A stretch of DNA of 6,412 bases from positions 1-6,412 of the forward strand of contig URYW01000093.1 of assembly GCA_900552145.1 (NCBI GenBank), given 5' to 3'. The notes beneath the pieces were generated by a model. It ran no database searches, had not been told where the DNA came from, and was given only the letters and a program-made list of their open reading frames with translations. This stretch comes from an uncultured Collinsella sp. Lineage in GTDB: Bacteria > Actinomycetota > Coriobacteriia > Coriobacteriales > Coriobacteriaceae. The position numbers and the translations under genes were made by a program. Shown piece after piece: positions 5,839 to 6,412 of this stretch (position 1 is the first letter of the stretch; the number at the start of each line of letters is the position of its first letter).

Positions 5839-6412
5839 ATGGATACACCGTTGGGCTCCGTGCTCTACATCACCCTCGGGTGCGCTAAGAACGAGGTTGA
5901 CACTGACCGCATGCGTTCTCTTTTGACCGCCGCGGGCTACGAGGAGGCATTCGACCCGCAGGATGCCGATATCGCCATCGTCAATACTTGCTCGTTCCTC
6001 GCCTCCGCAACGTCCGAGAGCATCGAGACCACGCTCGAACTCGCCAACGAGGTTCAGGACGGCGTTCGTTCTTGCCCCATCGTCATGTGCGGCTGCGTGC
6101 CGTCGCGCTATGGCGATGACCTACCTGACGAGCTGCCCGAGGTCGCTGCCTTTGTGAAGGCCGACGAGGAGGACGGCATCGTGGCGGTCATCGATGGCGT
6201 GCTGGGTGTCGAGCGCGAGATTGCAGCCTATATCCCGCAGGTCAAACGTACCGTCGAGGGTGCTGTCGCCTACGTCAAGATTTCCGATGGCTGCAACCGC
6301 TTCTGCAGCTTCTGCATGATTCCCTACATCCGCGGCCGCTATCATTCGCGCAATGCCGAGAGCATCATCTCCGAGGTGCGCGCCCTGGTTGCCGGCGGTG
6401 TGCGCGAGCTCG
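5839..6412 (+). CDS. rimO: Ribosomal protein S12 methylthiotransferase RimO, N-terminal part (3' end outside window)
   Basis: RimO is a radical-SAM enzyme with two iron-sulfur clusters that adds a methylthio group to the conserved Asp of ribosomal protein S12 (Asp88/89). The frame is open from the ATG at 5839 to the window end, giving 191 codons of the usual 430-450. The N-terminal cluster-binding domain shows LGCAKNEVDTDRM with C15, NTC with C51, and MCGC with C86 as the likely third ligand. The radical-SAM signature CNRFCSFC gives C152, C156 and C159 in a CxxxCxxC pattern, followed by IPYIRGRYHSR. The LGC-x-KN-x-VD opening favours RimO over the tRNA enzyme MiaB. The C-terminal TRAM domain is beyond the window. 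It probably belongs to the same transcript as yajQ, 27 bases upstream. In many Gram-positives rimO is followed by pgsA and cinA, which cannot be checked here. Confidence 0.92.
   Translation, partial: MDTPLGSVLYITLGCAKNEVDTDRMRSLLTAAGYEEAFDPQDADIAIVNTCSFLASATSESIETTLELANEVQDGVRSCPIVMCGCVPSRYGDDLPDELPEVAAFVKADEEDGIVAVIDGVLGVEREIAAYIPQVKRTVEGAVAYVKISDGCNRFCSFCMIPYIRGRYHSRNAESIISEVRALVAGGVREL

Noticed and set aside
5839..6412. MiaB (tRNA methylthiotransferase) instead of RimO
   Set aside because: The LGC-x-KN-x-VD opening and the radical-SAM block with IPYIRGRYHSR fit RimO better, as does the gene neighbourhood; the missing C-terminal half leaves slight doubt.

Overview
The window is GC-rich (roughly 60% by eye) and carries five genes in a row on the + strand, with no gap longer than 27 bases. 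It holds the 3' part of an RNase J gene, a complete FtsK/SpoIIIE DNA translocase, a complete RodZ-like membrane protein, a complete YajQ-family protein and the 5' part of rimO. Codon use, protein style and gene order suggest a high-GC Gram-positive, most likely a Coriobacteriia member near Collinsella. That placement is an inference; the sequence contains no rRNA or other decisive marker. The rnj–ftsK–HTH membrane protein–rimO order resembles the actinobacterial and firmicute neighbourhood that usually continues into pgsA, cinA and recA.

Layout: rnj (1-994, truncated at its 5' end) ends one base before the TTG start of ftsK (996-3776). The ftsK stop overlaps the rodZ start by one base (TGATG at 3774-3778). 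rodZ (3776-5287) is followed after 26 bases by yajQ (5314-5811), and 27 bases later by rimO (5839 to the window end). Each downstream gene has a purine-rich ribosome binding site. I see no convincing internal promoter or intrinsic terminator, so this reads as a single transcription unit whose promoter lies upstream of the window. No stretch of more than 300 bases lacks a gene. I see no tRNA, rRNA, CRISPR array, insertion sequence or attachment site.

Working together: the genes are housekeeping. They cover mRNA decay and maturation (RNase J), chromosome clearance at the septum (FtsK), cell shape or envelope organisation (RodZ-like), an enigmatic nucleotide- or RNA-linked protein (YajQ) and ribosomal protein S12 modification (RimO). 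The enzyme domains look canonical.

The unusual content lies in the disordered linkers. The FtsK linker carries two copies of a 12-residue motif, AKTTLLP(R/S)RHAK, exactly 50 residues apart in very acidic surroundings. The RodZ-like protein has a long Arg/Gly/Tyr/Gln-rich cytoplasmic linker resembling eukaryotic RGG boxes. It has no lysine between residues 28 and 325, then switches sharply to lysine after its single membrane helix. I see no clearly new multi-gene system; these linkers are the best candidates for undescribed biology here.
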